The notes under the pieces were generated by a model. The model worked only from the letters and a program-made list of their open reading frames with translations. It searched no databases and was not told the DNA's origin. 64,000 nt of DNA. It comes from Glycocaulis sp050485565. Lineage in GTDB: Bacteria > Pseudomonadota > Alphaproteobacteria > Caulobacterales > Maricaulaceae. This document shows, one piece after another, positions 42,748 to 50,265 of the stretch. Position numbers and translations under genes: made by a program. Positions within the stretch are counted from its first letter, which is position 1, and the number at the start of each line of letters is the position of its first letter. The stretch spans positions 152,294 to 216,293 of the forward strand of contig NZ_JBJHBQ010000006.1 in assembly GCF_050485565.1 (NCBI RefSeq), given 5' to 3'.

Positions 42748-43348
42748 CCAGTTCCAGCCGGGCGCGCATGAGCACGGAAGCCGTCGACCGGTCCAGCCCT
42801 TCGCCACGCGCGCGCCTGACAATGCCGGCATAGCAATCCTCGATGAAGCGGGTTGCGTCGGCAGGCTTTATATCGCTGCGCAGCTCACCCTTCTCGATCC
42901 CCTTGGCCAGCAGGCGCTCAACCGCTCCCCAGGCAAGAGACATCTGGGCCGAAGCTTCCTCATAACTTTCACCAGTCCACAGCCAGGTGTGCGCGATGGC
43001 AGCGGCAAACAGCTCCTCATGGCGCAGCTGGGCCTCCATGATGACCTGAACCAGCGCGCTGAGCCGGTCGAGCAGATTGCCCGACAGCGCGGCCTCCAGC
43101 CGGTCTACCGAATCGCGGATCGCCTCATACTCGTCGCGCAGGATCAGGATCAGAAGCGCGCTTTTCGTCGGAGCAACATTGAGAACCGTACCGGCTGACA
43201 CCTTGGCCGCATCCGCGATGGCCTTGATCGTCGCGCGCTCATAGCCGTCATCGAGAAACACCTGACGGGCCGCTTCGATAACGTGATTATGGGTTTCCTG
43301 CTTGCGGGCATCGCGGCGGGTAAGCCGCCGTCCGGAATCATCACGCAT
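42722..43348 (-). CDS. TetR-family transcriptional regulator
   Basis: This 208-residue regulator has a helix-turn-helix IEAARQVFLDDGYERATIKA followed by IADAAKVSAGTVLNVAPTKS. The usual aromatic pair of the recognition helix (YYHF or YRHF) is here LNVAPT, an uncommon version seen in a few groups. The ligand domain has no recognisable specificity. It converges on the EamA transporter gene (26-base overlap). A 220-base spacer separates it from the HIG1 gene; I see no clear palindromic operator in it. Confidence 0.87.
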   Translation of the reverse strand: MRDDSGRRLTRRDARKQETHNHVIEAARQVFLDDGYERATIKAIADAAKVSAGTVLNVAPTKSALLILILRDEYEAIRDSVDRLEAALSGNLLDRLSALVQVIMEAQLRHEELFAAAIAHTWLWTGESYEEASAQMSLAWGAVERLLAKGIEKGELRSDIKPADATRFIEDCYAGIVRRARGEGLDRSTASVLMRARLELVIQGLAAR

Positions 43349-43568
43349 TGCGCCAGCCTGAAACTGCTTGGTTACAAATAAGACAAGCGCGTCAGTTCAC
43401 CGGCAGGGTTCACTGAGCGCGTGGTAAGTTTCGCTAAATGAGCAGCTTTGTGCTGCAACTGCAAGCAATTCGCACGCGGGCCGTGTAATTGACCCGCGCG
43501 CAATTGCCTCACCGGAGGCTGACAGTGCGCGATTGTGAAAATACCCGCGCCGCATTATCTCAGTCGGC

Positions 43569-43775
43569 ATGGCAGGTTTTCTCGATATTCTCCTGTACAT
43601 CCTCATGGCGGTGGTCTTCGTGACCCTGTGTGTGGGGATATACGCACTTATGCGGGGCGGCGAGTTCGGCCGGTCCTGGTCAAACAAGCTGATGCGCGCA
43701 CGCGTACTGTTCCAGTTTCTCGCGGTTCTGGTCATAGTGGCCGGGTTCTGGGCCAAGGGCGCTTTTGGCGGCTAG
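43569..43775 (+). CDS. HIG1-domain twin-transmembrane protein
   Basis: This 68-residue protein has two membrane helices (LDILLYILMAVVFVTLCVGIYAL and VLFQFLAVLVIVAGFW). Between them lies the HIG1-type motif around KLMRARVLFQ, with the conserved RxRxxxQ. Bacterial HIG1 proteins are linked to respiratory supercomplexes or cytochrome oxidase. It lies 23 bases upstream of the cobalamin adenosyltransferase gene. That neighbourhood (HIG1, adenosyltransferase, etfBA) is conserved in alphaproteobacteria, although here a YceI gene is interposed. Confidence 0.87.
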   Translation: MAGFLDILLYILMAVVFVTLCVGIYALMRGGEFGRSWSNKLMRARVLFQFLAVLVIVAGFWAKGAFGG

Positions 43776-43798
43776 GTCCGCAAGACCGGAGCACCCAA

Positions 43799-44371
43799 AT
43801 GGTCCGCCTGACAAAAATCTACACCCGCACCGGCGACAAGGGTACGACGCGGCTCGGCGATATGAGCATCGCGTCAAAGCATGATCCGCGCGTGGAAGCC
43901 TATGGGACGGTCGATGAGGCCAATGCGTCGATAGGGCTTGCCATAGCAGCGCTGGAAGACGGCGCGCTGAAAGACACGCTGCTGCGCATCCAGAACGAGC
44001 TCTTTGATCTCGGCGCGGATCTGTGCGTGCCGGACAGGGGGCAAAAGCTCGAATGGGAGCCCTTGCGCGTCACGCCGCAGCAGGCCACCCGGCTGGAAGC
44101 GGACATTGATGCGTTCAACGCGAAGCTTTCCCCGCTCGAAAGTTTCATCCTGCCGGGTGGCTCGGAAGCCGCTGCCCGGCTTCATCTCGCCCGCACCATA
44201 GCCCGGCGCGCGGAACGCAGGGCGGTGGAACTGAAAGACCTTGGCGAGCCGGTCAGCGAGGCCGTCATCATCTACCTCAACCGCCTGTCGGACTTCCTCT
44301 TTGTGGCAGCCCGCATCGCCAATGATGAAGGCCGCGCCGACGTGCTCTGGGTGCCCGGCAAGACGCGGTAG
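43799..44371 (+). CDS. Cob(I)yrinic acid a,c-diamide adenosyltransferase (PduO type)
   Basis: This enzyme transfers adenosyl from ATP to cob(I)alamin to make coenzyme B12. The 190-residue protein has the PduO/MMAB signatures: IYTRTGDKGTTRLGD near the N-terminus (ATP contacts), RVEAYGTVDEANASIG, and the C-terminal YLNRLSDFLFVAARIAND with ARTIARRAERR before it. GGAG lies seven bases before the ATG. It is likely cotranscribed with the HIG1 gene. Adenosylcobalamin-dependent enzymes themselves are not in the window. Confidence 0.94.
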   Translation: MVRLTKIYTRTGDKGTTRLGDMSIASKHDPRVEAYGTVDEANASIGLAIAALEDGALKDTLLRIQNELFDLGADLCVPDRGQKLEWEPLRVTPQQATRLEADIDAFNAKLSPLESFILPGGSEAAARLHLARTIARRAERRAVELKDLGEPVSEAVIIYLNRLSDFLFVAARIANDEGRADVLWVPGKTR

Positions 44372-44501
44372 ACCGGCTATTTCCGTTCCGGCAACGCGGT
44401 ATTTCACTCACCGCACTGGAAATTGCCCCCGCCCACTCCCTATGTCTGGTCCTGCGGCGTGTGGCCGCACGCCAAGGTTCAAACAACCGGAGACAGGCCT
44501 G

Positions 44502-45104
44502 ATGAAAACCGTATTTGCTGCTGCCTCGCTGGCGGCCTTCCTTGCTGCGCCGATGATGGGCGCTACCGCCTTTGCCGAGCCGGTCGCCTACGAGTTCGAC
44601 CGCTCCCACACCGCCATCCGCGCGACCTGGGATCATCTGGGCATGTCGCGCCAGTCCATCTACTTCACCGATTATGAAGGGGTGCTGCTGCTCGATCTGG
44701 AAGAGCCGGAAAACTCCACCGTCGACGTGACGTTCAACCTCTCCGGCGGTTTCTGGGTCGGTGCCGATCAGGACGGTTTCGAGGCTCATCTGGAATCCGA
44801 TGACCTGTTCAATACCGCCGAATACCCGACCGCCCGCTTCGTTGCGACCGCGTTCGAAACCGAGGATGGCGAAACCGGTGTAATGACCGGTGATCTGACC
44901 CTTCTGGGTGAAACCCGTCCGGTATCGCTGGACGTCACCCTGAACTTTTCCGGGCCGCATCCGATGAACCAGCGCCAGACGGCAGGCTTCTCCGCCTCCG
45001 GCACGCTCGTGCGTTCAGAATGGGGTCTCGGCTATGCAGCCCCGTTCGTGTCTGACGAGATCGAACTGTCTATCGAGACCGAGCTGAGCGTCGCCAGCGA
45101 ATAG
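44502..45104 (+). CDS. YceI-family periplasmic lipocalin-like protein
   Basis: This 200-residue protein starts with a signal peptide (MKTVFAAASLAAFLAAPMMG, cleavage near TAFAEP). The YceI beta-barrel follows: YEFDRSHTAIRATWDHLGMS, DLFNTAEYPTARFVATAF, GDLTLLGETRPVSLDVTLNF and FSASGTLVRSEWGLGY. YceI proteins bind isoprenoid chains such as polyprenyl or ubiquinone-like lipids in the periplasm. It is preceded by GGAG at nine bases and followed by a strong terminator, so it is separated from etfBA. Confidence 0.93.
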   Translation: MKTVFAAASLAAFLAAPMMGATAFAEPVAYEFDRSHTAIRATWDHLGMSRQSIYFTDYEGVLLLDLEEPENSTVDVTFNLSGGFWVGADQDGFEAHLESDDLFNTAEYPTARFVATAFETEDGETGVMTGDLTLLGETRPVSLDVTLNFSGPHPMNQRQTAGFSASGTLVRSEWGLGYAAPFVSDEIELSIETELSVASE

Positions 45105-45169
45105 TCTCCGGTTCCTGAGATCCCGGCCGCGTCAGCGAGCCGGGACCTCAGAGGGAACTGGCTTGCACC

Positions 45170-45214
45170 AACCCCGGATGCGCGCTTGGCGCGCTCCGGG
45201 GTTTCAGTTTTCCC
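45170..45214 (+). terminator. Terminator after the YceI gene
   Basis: AACCCCGGA pairs with TCCGGGGTT, with an inner GCGCGC/GCGCGC stem, a three-base loop and one bulged T. TTTCAGTTTT follows on the plus strand. It lies 66 bases after the YceI stop. A weaker inverted repeat (GATCCCGGC/GCCGGGACC, about 45118-45146) precedes it. Confidence 0.8.
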
Positions 45215-45395
45215 TGGCTGCCCCGCACCTCTCCTGCCTGTCTCCGGGAGACACTTTTTGCACCTGCGTTGACACGACGCGTGGGCGAAGGCAGTTTCCG
45301 CGCCTATTTTGCCCTGCACCATGAGCGGCAAGGATCAGCAAGGCGCTGGCTTTTCCGTTCATATCAATCGCAACCAGAGACAACCGGAGCGGCCG

Positions 45396-46145
45396 ATGAA
45401 AATCCTCGTCCCCGTCAAGCGGGTGGTCGACTATAATGTGAAGGTCCGGGTCAAACCTGACCAGACCGGCGTCGATCTCGCCAACGTGAAAATGTCCATG
45501 AACCCGTTCTGCGAGATTGCCGTCGAAGAGGCGATCCGCATGAAGGAAAAGGGTCTGGCCGAAGAGATCGTTGTGGTCTCCATCGGCCCGGCAGGCGCGC
45601 AGGAAACCATCCGCACCGCCCTTGCCATGGGCGCCGACCGCGGCATTCACGTGACCACGGATGCCCTTGTCGAGCCGCTGGCGGTCGCGAAAATCCTGGC
45701 GAAAATCGCCGGTGAGGAGAACCCGGACATCGTCATCCTTGGCAAGCAGGCCATTGATGATGACGCCAATGCGACGGGTCAGATGCTGGCCGCTCTGCTC
45801 GGCTGGCCGCAAGGCACGTTTGCTTCCAAGGTGGAAAAGGACGGCGACACCCTCAAAGTCACCCGCGAGATTGATGGCGGCCTGCAGACCGTGTCGTTCG
45901 GCCTTCCCGCGATCGTGACCACCGATCTGCGCCTGAACGAGCCGCGCTATGCTTCGCTGCCCAACATCATGAAGGCCAAGCGCAAGCCGATCGACGCCAA
46001 AACGCCCGAAGATTACGGCGTTGACCTCACCCCCCGTCTCGAAGTGCTCAAAGTGGCCGAACCGCCCAAGCGCCAGGGCGGCATCAAGGTCGAGTCGGTT
46101 GCTGACCTTGTCTACAAACTCAAGAACGAAGCAGGAGTGCTGTAA
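45396..46145 (+). CDS. etfB: Electron transfer flavoprotein beta subunit
   Basis: EtfB binds AMP and, with EtfA, passes electrons from acyl-CoA dehydrogenases to the quinone pool via ETF-QO. The 249-residue product starts MKILVPVKRVVDYNVKVRV and contains MNPFCEIAVEEAIRMKEK. It also has ILGKQAIDDDANATGQMLAALL and the signature VTTDLRLNEPRYASLPNIMKAKRKPI. GGAG is seven bases before the ATG. It is followed two bases later by etfA. In a 290-base upstream gap the first part holds the YceI terminator; a TTGACA at 45269 has no good partner box. Confidence 0.97.
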   Translation: MKILVPVKRVVDYNVKVRVKPDQTGVDLANVKMSMNPFCEIAVEEAIRMKEKGLAEEIVVVSIGPAGAQETIRTALAMGADRGIHVTTDALVEPLAVAKILAKIAGEENPDIVILGKQAIDDDANATGQMLAALLGWPQGTFASKVEKDGDTLKVTREIDGGLQTVSFGLPAIVTTDLRLNEPRYASLPNIMKAKRKPIDAKTPEDYGVDLTPRLEVLKVAEPPKRQGGIKVESVADLVYKLKNEAGVL

Positions 46146-46147
46146 CC

Positions 46148-47089
46148 ATGGCCACGCTCGTTATTGCTGAACACGACAACAAATCGCTCAACGAAGCCAC
46201 GCGCGCAGCCGTTACGGCGGCGAAGAAAATCGGCGGGGACATCCATATTCTGGTGGCCGGTCAGGGCGCGAAAAGCGTCGCTGATGAAGCCGCCAAGGTG
46301 GACGGCGTTGCCAAGGTGATGCTGGCGGAGTCCGACGCGCTGGGCCACAAGCTGGCCGAAGCGCTGGAAAGCCTCGTCCTGTCGGTGGCTGATGGCTATG
46401 GCGCGATCCTCGCCCCGGCCTCGACCGTCGGCAAGAACTTCATGCCCCGCGTGGCGGCCAAGCTCGACGTGATGCTCATCTCCGACATCACTTCGGTTGA
46501 AAGCGCCGACACCTTCATCCGCCCGATCTATGCCGGCAACGCCCTGACCACCGTGAAGTCGAGCGACAAGGTGAAAGTCATCACCGTGCGCCCGACCACG
46601 TTTGAAAAGGCCGGTGATGGTGGCTCTGCCAGTGTCGAGACGGTGTCCGCTCCCGACGCGGCCGCCAAATCCGCCTTTGTCTCCGAAGAGCTTTCCAAGT
46701 CCGACCGCCCGGAGCTGGGCGCGGCCAAGATCGTCATTTCCGGCGGGCGCGGCATGGGCAATGGCGAGAATTTCGCCATTCTCGAAAAGGTCGCCGACAA
46801 GCTGGGTGCCGCCGTTGGCGCCAGCCGCGCGGCGGTCGATGCGGGCTTCGTGCCGAACGACTATCAGGTCGGCCAGACCGGCAAGGTCGTCGCCCCGCAG
46901 CTTTATATCGCCGTCGGTATTTCCGGCGCGATCCAGCACCTGGCGGGCATGAAGGATTCCAAGGTGATCGTCGCGATCAACAAGGATGAGGAAGCCCCGA
47001 TCTTCTCCGTGGCCGATTACGGCCTCGTCGCCGACCTATTCAAGGCCGTGCCGGAGTTTGAAGAAGAGCTGGCCAAGATCGGCTACTAG
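46148..47089 (+). CDS. etfA: Electron transfer flavoprotein alpha subunit
   Basis: EtfA carries the FAD of the ETF heterodimer. The 313-residue protein starts MATLVIAEHDNKSLNEATR and has the central AAKIVISGGRGMGNGENFAIL. The FAD-binding C-terminal domain has VGASRAAVDAGFVPNDYQVGQTGK, ISGAIQHLAGMKDSKVIVAINKDEEAPIF and VADYGLVADLF. It completes the etfBA operon and is followed 21 bases later by a rho-independent terminator. Confidence 0.98.
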   Translation: MATLVIAEHDNKSLNEATRAAVTAAKKIGGDIHILVAGQGAKSVADEAAKVDGVAKVMLAESDALGHKLAEALESLVLSVADGYGAILAPASTVGKNFMPRVAAKLDVMLISDITSVESADTFIRPIYAGNALTTVKSSDKVKVITVRPTTFEKAGDGGSASVETVSAPDAAAKSAFVSEELSKSDRPELGAAKIVISGGRGMGNGENFAILEKVADKLGAAVGASRAAVDAGFVPNDYQVGQTGKVVAPQLYIAVGISGAIQHLAGMKDSKVIVAINKDEEAPIFSVADYGLVADLFKAVPEFEEELAKIGY

Positions 47090-47109
47090 GCCCTGCCGTC
47101 TCGCACATG

Positions 47110-47141
47110 AAAAGCCCCGGAGCGCGCTCCGGGGCTTTTTT
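47110..47141 (+). terminator. Terminator of etfBA
   Basis: GCCCCGGAGCG and CGCTCCGGGGC form a perfect stem flanked by AAAA and TTTTTT, 21 bases after the etfA stop. The symmetric A and T runs mean it could work in both directions. Confidence 0.9.
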
Positions 47142-47249
47142 CTGGCACCCGCCAGACAGTTCAAATTGCAGCGCTCTTTGCAGCTTCCTTTGCCTTTTGA
47201 GCGTTATCGGTTCCATACTGAGCACCTCGAACATCAAAGGAGTGCCCTC

Positions 47250-47765
47250 ATGGCGATCAGCCGCAAGGACGAAGCCCGTTTTCTCGGCAAGGACGAAGCC
47301 GCTCTGGTCGAAAAGTCCCACCACCCCGATATTACCAGCGTGGATGACAAGGAGCTGTCCAGCACCATCAAGCTGATCCGTGAGCGCCGCGACCGGGCGC
47401 GCGAAATCGGTCAGCGCCAGCGCCGGGAAATGCGCGGCAAGGCCAAACCGCAGGGCGCAAAGGCCGCTGGTGACAATGCCGGCACGAAGCAGAAAATGGC
47501 GGTGCTCGCCCAGGCCCTCAAACGCCTCAATTCCGAGCAGACCCGCCGCCAGCAGCTCTCAGCCCGCAACGCCACCGCTTCGGGCATGAAACGCGCCATG
47601 GAGCTCAAAGCTGCCGCGAGCGCGCCCAAGCGCCCGTCCAGCAAGACCGCCGACAAGGGCATGAAGGCAAAGCCCAGCAAGAAGAACGAGCAGATCACCG
47701 ATCCGCGCGAGGTTGGCCGGGTCAGCCAGCAGATCAAGAAGGCTCAGGCCAAGAAGGACAAGTAG
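47250..47765 (+). CDS. Small lysine-rich protein of unknown function
   Basis: This 171-residue highly basic protein is not one I recognise. The first 60 residues are mixed (AISRKDEARFLGKDEAALVE, then VDDKELSSTIKLIRERRDRA). The remainder is rich in Lys, Arg, Ala and Gln with predicted helix and disorder (TRRQQLSARNATASGMKRAM, KPSKKNEQITDPREVGRVSQ). A good Shine-Dalgarno (AAAGGAG, seven bases before ATG) supports it as a real gene. Composition suggests nucleic-acid or ribosome binding, but that is only inference. It follows etfBA after a terminator and is probably transcribed separately. Confidence 0.75.
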   Translation: MAISRKDEARFLGKDEAALVEKSHHPDITSVDDKELSSTIKLIRERRDRAREIGQRQRREMRGKAKPQGAKAAGDNAGTKQKMAVLAQALKRLNSEQTRRQQLSARNATASGMKRAMELKAAASAPKRPSSKTADKGMKAKPSKKNEQITDPREVGRVSQQIKKAQAKKDK

Positions 47766-47798
47766 GAGCGCTATCCCTCCATCATTGCGGCTTCTCTT

Positions 47799-47887
47799 TC
47801 GTCGTTCCCGCGCAGGCGGGAACCCAGTGCCATCATCACATTCTGAGCCCTATGATCTCTGGATCCCCGCCTGCGCGGGGATGACGA
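47799..47887. repeat. REP/BIME-like pair of inverted hairpins
   Basis: Two hairpin units lie in inverted orientation. The left is GTTCCCGC-GCAG-GCGGGAAC (47804-47823) and the right is ATCCCCGC-CTGC-GCGGGGAT (47863-47882). Each is bordered by CCAG/CTGG and TCGTC/GACGA-type flanks, so the right unit is the approximate reverse complement of the left. This arrangement is typical of REP or BIME palindromic repeats in bacteria. It sits between two convergent genes, where it may stabilise both 3' ends. Confidence 0.75.
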
Positions 47888-47897
47888 TATGAGGGCC

Positions 47898-48506
47898 CTA
47901 ATACCGCTCCAGAGCGGCCTCGATGAGGGCGATGGCGTCATCGCTGGCCCAGGCCGCTTCGCCCGTCAGGCGGCCAATCTCGCCGCCATGACGGTCATAA
48001 AGAATGGTGGTCGGCAGACCGCGTGAGCCTGCTGCCATGGCCAGGCGAAGCGCCGGATCGTGATAGAGCGCCAGATGCTCCAGAGCGTTTTCTTCATAGA
48101 AAGCGCGGGCCTCGTCCATGGTCCGGTCCATGGAAATCGCCATCACCTCGAAATCATCCGAGCCGAGCCTTGCCTGCAGTTCGTCTAGCTCTGGCATTTC
48201 CACCACGCAGGGCGCGCACCAGGTGGCCCAGAAATTGACCAGTACCAGCCCGCCGCGCCGGTCCGCCAGCGTCATTGCCTCGCCCTCGCCGGTGACGATG
48301 CGGCCCAGCGGCTGGGCCGGCGCTTCGTCCAGCGTGACGAACCGGCTCATCTCGCCGCGCGCATAGCTGTCAAGCGGACCCGGCGTGGAACTGACAAGCG
48401 CGGTGGAAATCACGTATAGAACCCCGGCAAGGCCGAGTATCGCAGCCGCGATAATCGCGCTAGTGAGGCCCCGGGCCTTGAGAAAGGCCTGCAAGCGTTC
48501 GACCAT
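47898..48506 (-). CDS. tlpA: TlpA-like thiol:disulfide oxidoreductase
   Basis: This 202-residue inner-membrane-anchored thioredoxin-like protein has an N-terminal helix (about 14-38) and the active site WATWCAPC (Cys97, Cys100). The cis-proline region is SRGLPTTILYDRHG. TlpA reduces periplasmic disulfides, notably in cytochrome oxidase copper-site maturation. The start MVERLQAFLK is used because the upstream 38 codons extend into the divergent argH gene. Divergence of tlpA from argH is a conserved alphaproteobacterial arrangement, with only about 30 bases between starts. Confidence 0.92.
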   Translation of the reverse strand: MVERLQAFLKARGLTSAIIAAAILGLAGVLYVISTALVSSTPGPLDSYARGEMSRFVTLDEAPAQPLGRIVTGEGEAMTLADRRGGLVLVNFWATWCAPCVVEMPELDELQARLGSDDFEVMAISMDRTMDEARAFYEENALEHLALYHDPALRLAMAAGSRGLPTTILYDRHGGEIGRLTGEAAWASDDAIALIEAALERY

Positions 48507-48535
48507 GATATCCCTTTCAAAAAGGCAGTTTGTCC

Positions 48536-49957
48536 ATGAGCACGTCTGATACCCCGAAATCCCGGCTCGGCTCTGGCACCGATATGTGGGGTGGACGCTT
48601 CTCTGGCGGCCCGTCTGCAATCTTGCAAGCCATCAACGCCTCGGTGGATGTCGATCAGCGTCTGGCAGAGCAGGATATTGACGGCAGCCTGGCCCACGCA
48701 GCGATGTTGGCCGCGTGCGGCATAATTTCAAGTGAGGATGCCCGCGGCATTTCTGCCGGTCTGGAGACGATCCGCGCCGATATCCGCGCCGGAAACTTCA
48801 CCTGGTCGGCGGCGCTGGAAGATGTGCACATGAATATCGAGGCCGCCCTGAAGGAGCGCATTGGCGCGCCCGCAGGCAGGCTGCACACCGCCCGCTCGCG
48901 CAACGATCAGGTGGCAACCGATTTCCGGCTCTGGCTGCGCGAGGCGTGTGCGCGCATGGAGGACGGGCTTCGCGCCTATCAGCGCGCTCTGGTGGCGCAG
49001 GCGACGGTCCATGCCGACTGGGTAATGCCGGGCTTCACCCATCTGCAGACCGCCCAGCCGGTCAGCCTTGGCCATCATTTGCTGTGCTGGGTGGAAGCCG
49101 CAGAACGCGATATCGGCCGGTTTGCCGATGCCCGCGCGCGCCTCAATGAAAGCCCGCTGGGTGCGGCCGCGCTGGCCGGCACCGCCTTTCCGATTGACCG
49201 GGAGATGACGGCCAAAACGCTCGGCTTTGACCGGCCCATGGCCAATTCGCTCGACGCCGTATCCTCGCGCGATTTCGCGCTGGAAGCCTTGAGCGCGGCA
49301 ACGATTGCTGCGGTCAACCTCTCGCGCTTTGCCGAAGAAATTGTCTTGTGGACCTCGCGCCGCTTCGGCTTTGCACGGCTGACCGATGCCTTCTCGACAG
49401 GCTCGTCCATCATGCCGCAAAAGCGCAATCCCGATGCGGCAGAACTCGTTCGCGCCAAGCCGGGCCGGATTTCCGGCGCGCTGCAGGGCCTCATCATCGT
49501 GTGCAAGGGCCTGCCGCTCGCCTACTCAAAGGATATGCAGGAGGACAAGGCGCTGGTCTTCACCGCCTTTGACGATCTCGAACTGGCGATAGCGGCGATG
49601 GCCGGCATGGCCGCTGACCTCTCCTTCAACCGCGAAGCCATGGAAGAGGCGGCCGGTGAAGCCTATTCCGATGCCACTGATCTGGCCGACTATGTGGTGC
49701 GCGAGCTGGGCCTGCCCTTCCGCGATGCCCACCACATCGCAGGCAGTGTGGTGAAAGAAGCCGAGGCACGCGGTGTTTCACTGTCTGAACTGCCGCTTGA
49801 GGTCCTCCAGGCCATCGAGCCGCGCGTTGACGCGGCGGTTTTCAACGTGCTCACTGCCCGGGCATCTATGGAAAGCCGGACCAGCTATGGCGGCACAGCG
49901 CCGGTACGCGTTCGCGAACAATGCGCGCTGTGGGCCGAGCGGCTGGCACAGGAGTAA
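48536..49957 (+). CDS. argH: Argininosuccinate lyase
   Basis: ArgH cleaves argininosuccinate to arginine and fumarate. The 473-residue protein shows the fumarase/aspartase superfamily signature GSSIMPQKRNPDAAELVR, the HMNIEAALKERIG segment, LHTARSRNDQVATDFRLWLR, and the catalytic region HLQTAQPVSLGHHLLCW. The ATG is six bases after a TTG alternative. It is followed three bases later by lptM. In most alphaproteobacteria lysA stands between lptM and the TIGR02302 gene; it is absent here. Confidence 0.97.
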   Translation: MSTSDTPKSRLGSGTDMWGGRFSGGPSAILQAINASVDVDQRLAEQDIDGSLAHAAMLAACGIISSEDARGISAGLETIRADIRAGNFTWSAALEDVHMNIEAALKERIGAPAGRLHTARSRNDQVATDFRLWLREACARMEDGLRAYQRALVAQATVHADWVMPGFTHLQTAQPVSLGHHLLCWVEAAERDIGRFADARARLNESPLGAAALAGTAFPIDREMTAKTLGFDRPMANSLDAVSSRDFALEALSAATIAAVNLSRFAEEIVLWTSRRFGFARLTDAFSTGSSIMPQKRNPDAAELVRAKPGRISGALQGLIIVCKGLPLAYSKDMQEDKALVFTAFDDLELAIAAMAGMAADLSFNREAMEEAAGEAYSDATDLADYVVRELGLPFRDAHHIAGSVVKEAEARGVSLSELPLEVLQAIEPRVDAAVFNVLTARASMESRTSYGGTAPVRVREQCALWAERLAQE

Positions 49958-49960
49958 GCC

Positions 49961-50185
49961 ATGAAAACCACATTTTTGACCCTTGCAGTGTGCGTGGCGG
50001 CGACAAGCCTCGCCGCCTGCGGCAATCGCGGTGCGCTGGAGCGGCCCGGCCCGATATGGGGCGACCCGCAGGACGTGCCTGTACAGGACGGTGTACCCGG
50101 CGAGGATGACAGCGTGCTGGACGGCGAACGCCCCGAGCAGCGCATGCCCCGGATACCCGGCGACGATCCGTTCGACGACGATTAG
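49961..50185 (+). CDS. lptM: LptM-like small lipoprotein
   Basis: This 74-residue lipoprotein has a signal peptide MKTTFLTLAVCVAATSLAAC with lipobox LAAC, and the LptM hallmark immediately after the cysteine: GNRGALERPGP. LptM (YifL) helps LptD mature in the outer membrane. The rest is acidic, ending DDPFDDD. It starts three bases after argH and its position after argH is conserved. Its maturation would require the Lgt encoded near the left edge of the window. Confidence 0.88.
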   Translation: MKTTFLTLAVCVAATSLAACGNRGALERPGPIWGDPQDVPVQDGVPGEDDSVLDGERPEQRMPRIPGDDPFDDD

Positions 50186-50265
50186 CCCGCGCCGTTTGCT
50201 GAACCCGGCTCTGGTGCATGTCGCGGATGCGCCGTGCCTGCTGGCGCGTTAGGCTCGCCAGCGCG

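Noticed and set aside
45269..45274. TTGACA as a -35 box for etfBA
   Set aside because: No convincing -10 box lies at a normal distance, so I did not annotate a promoter.
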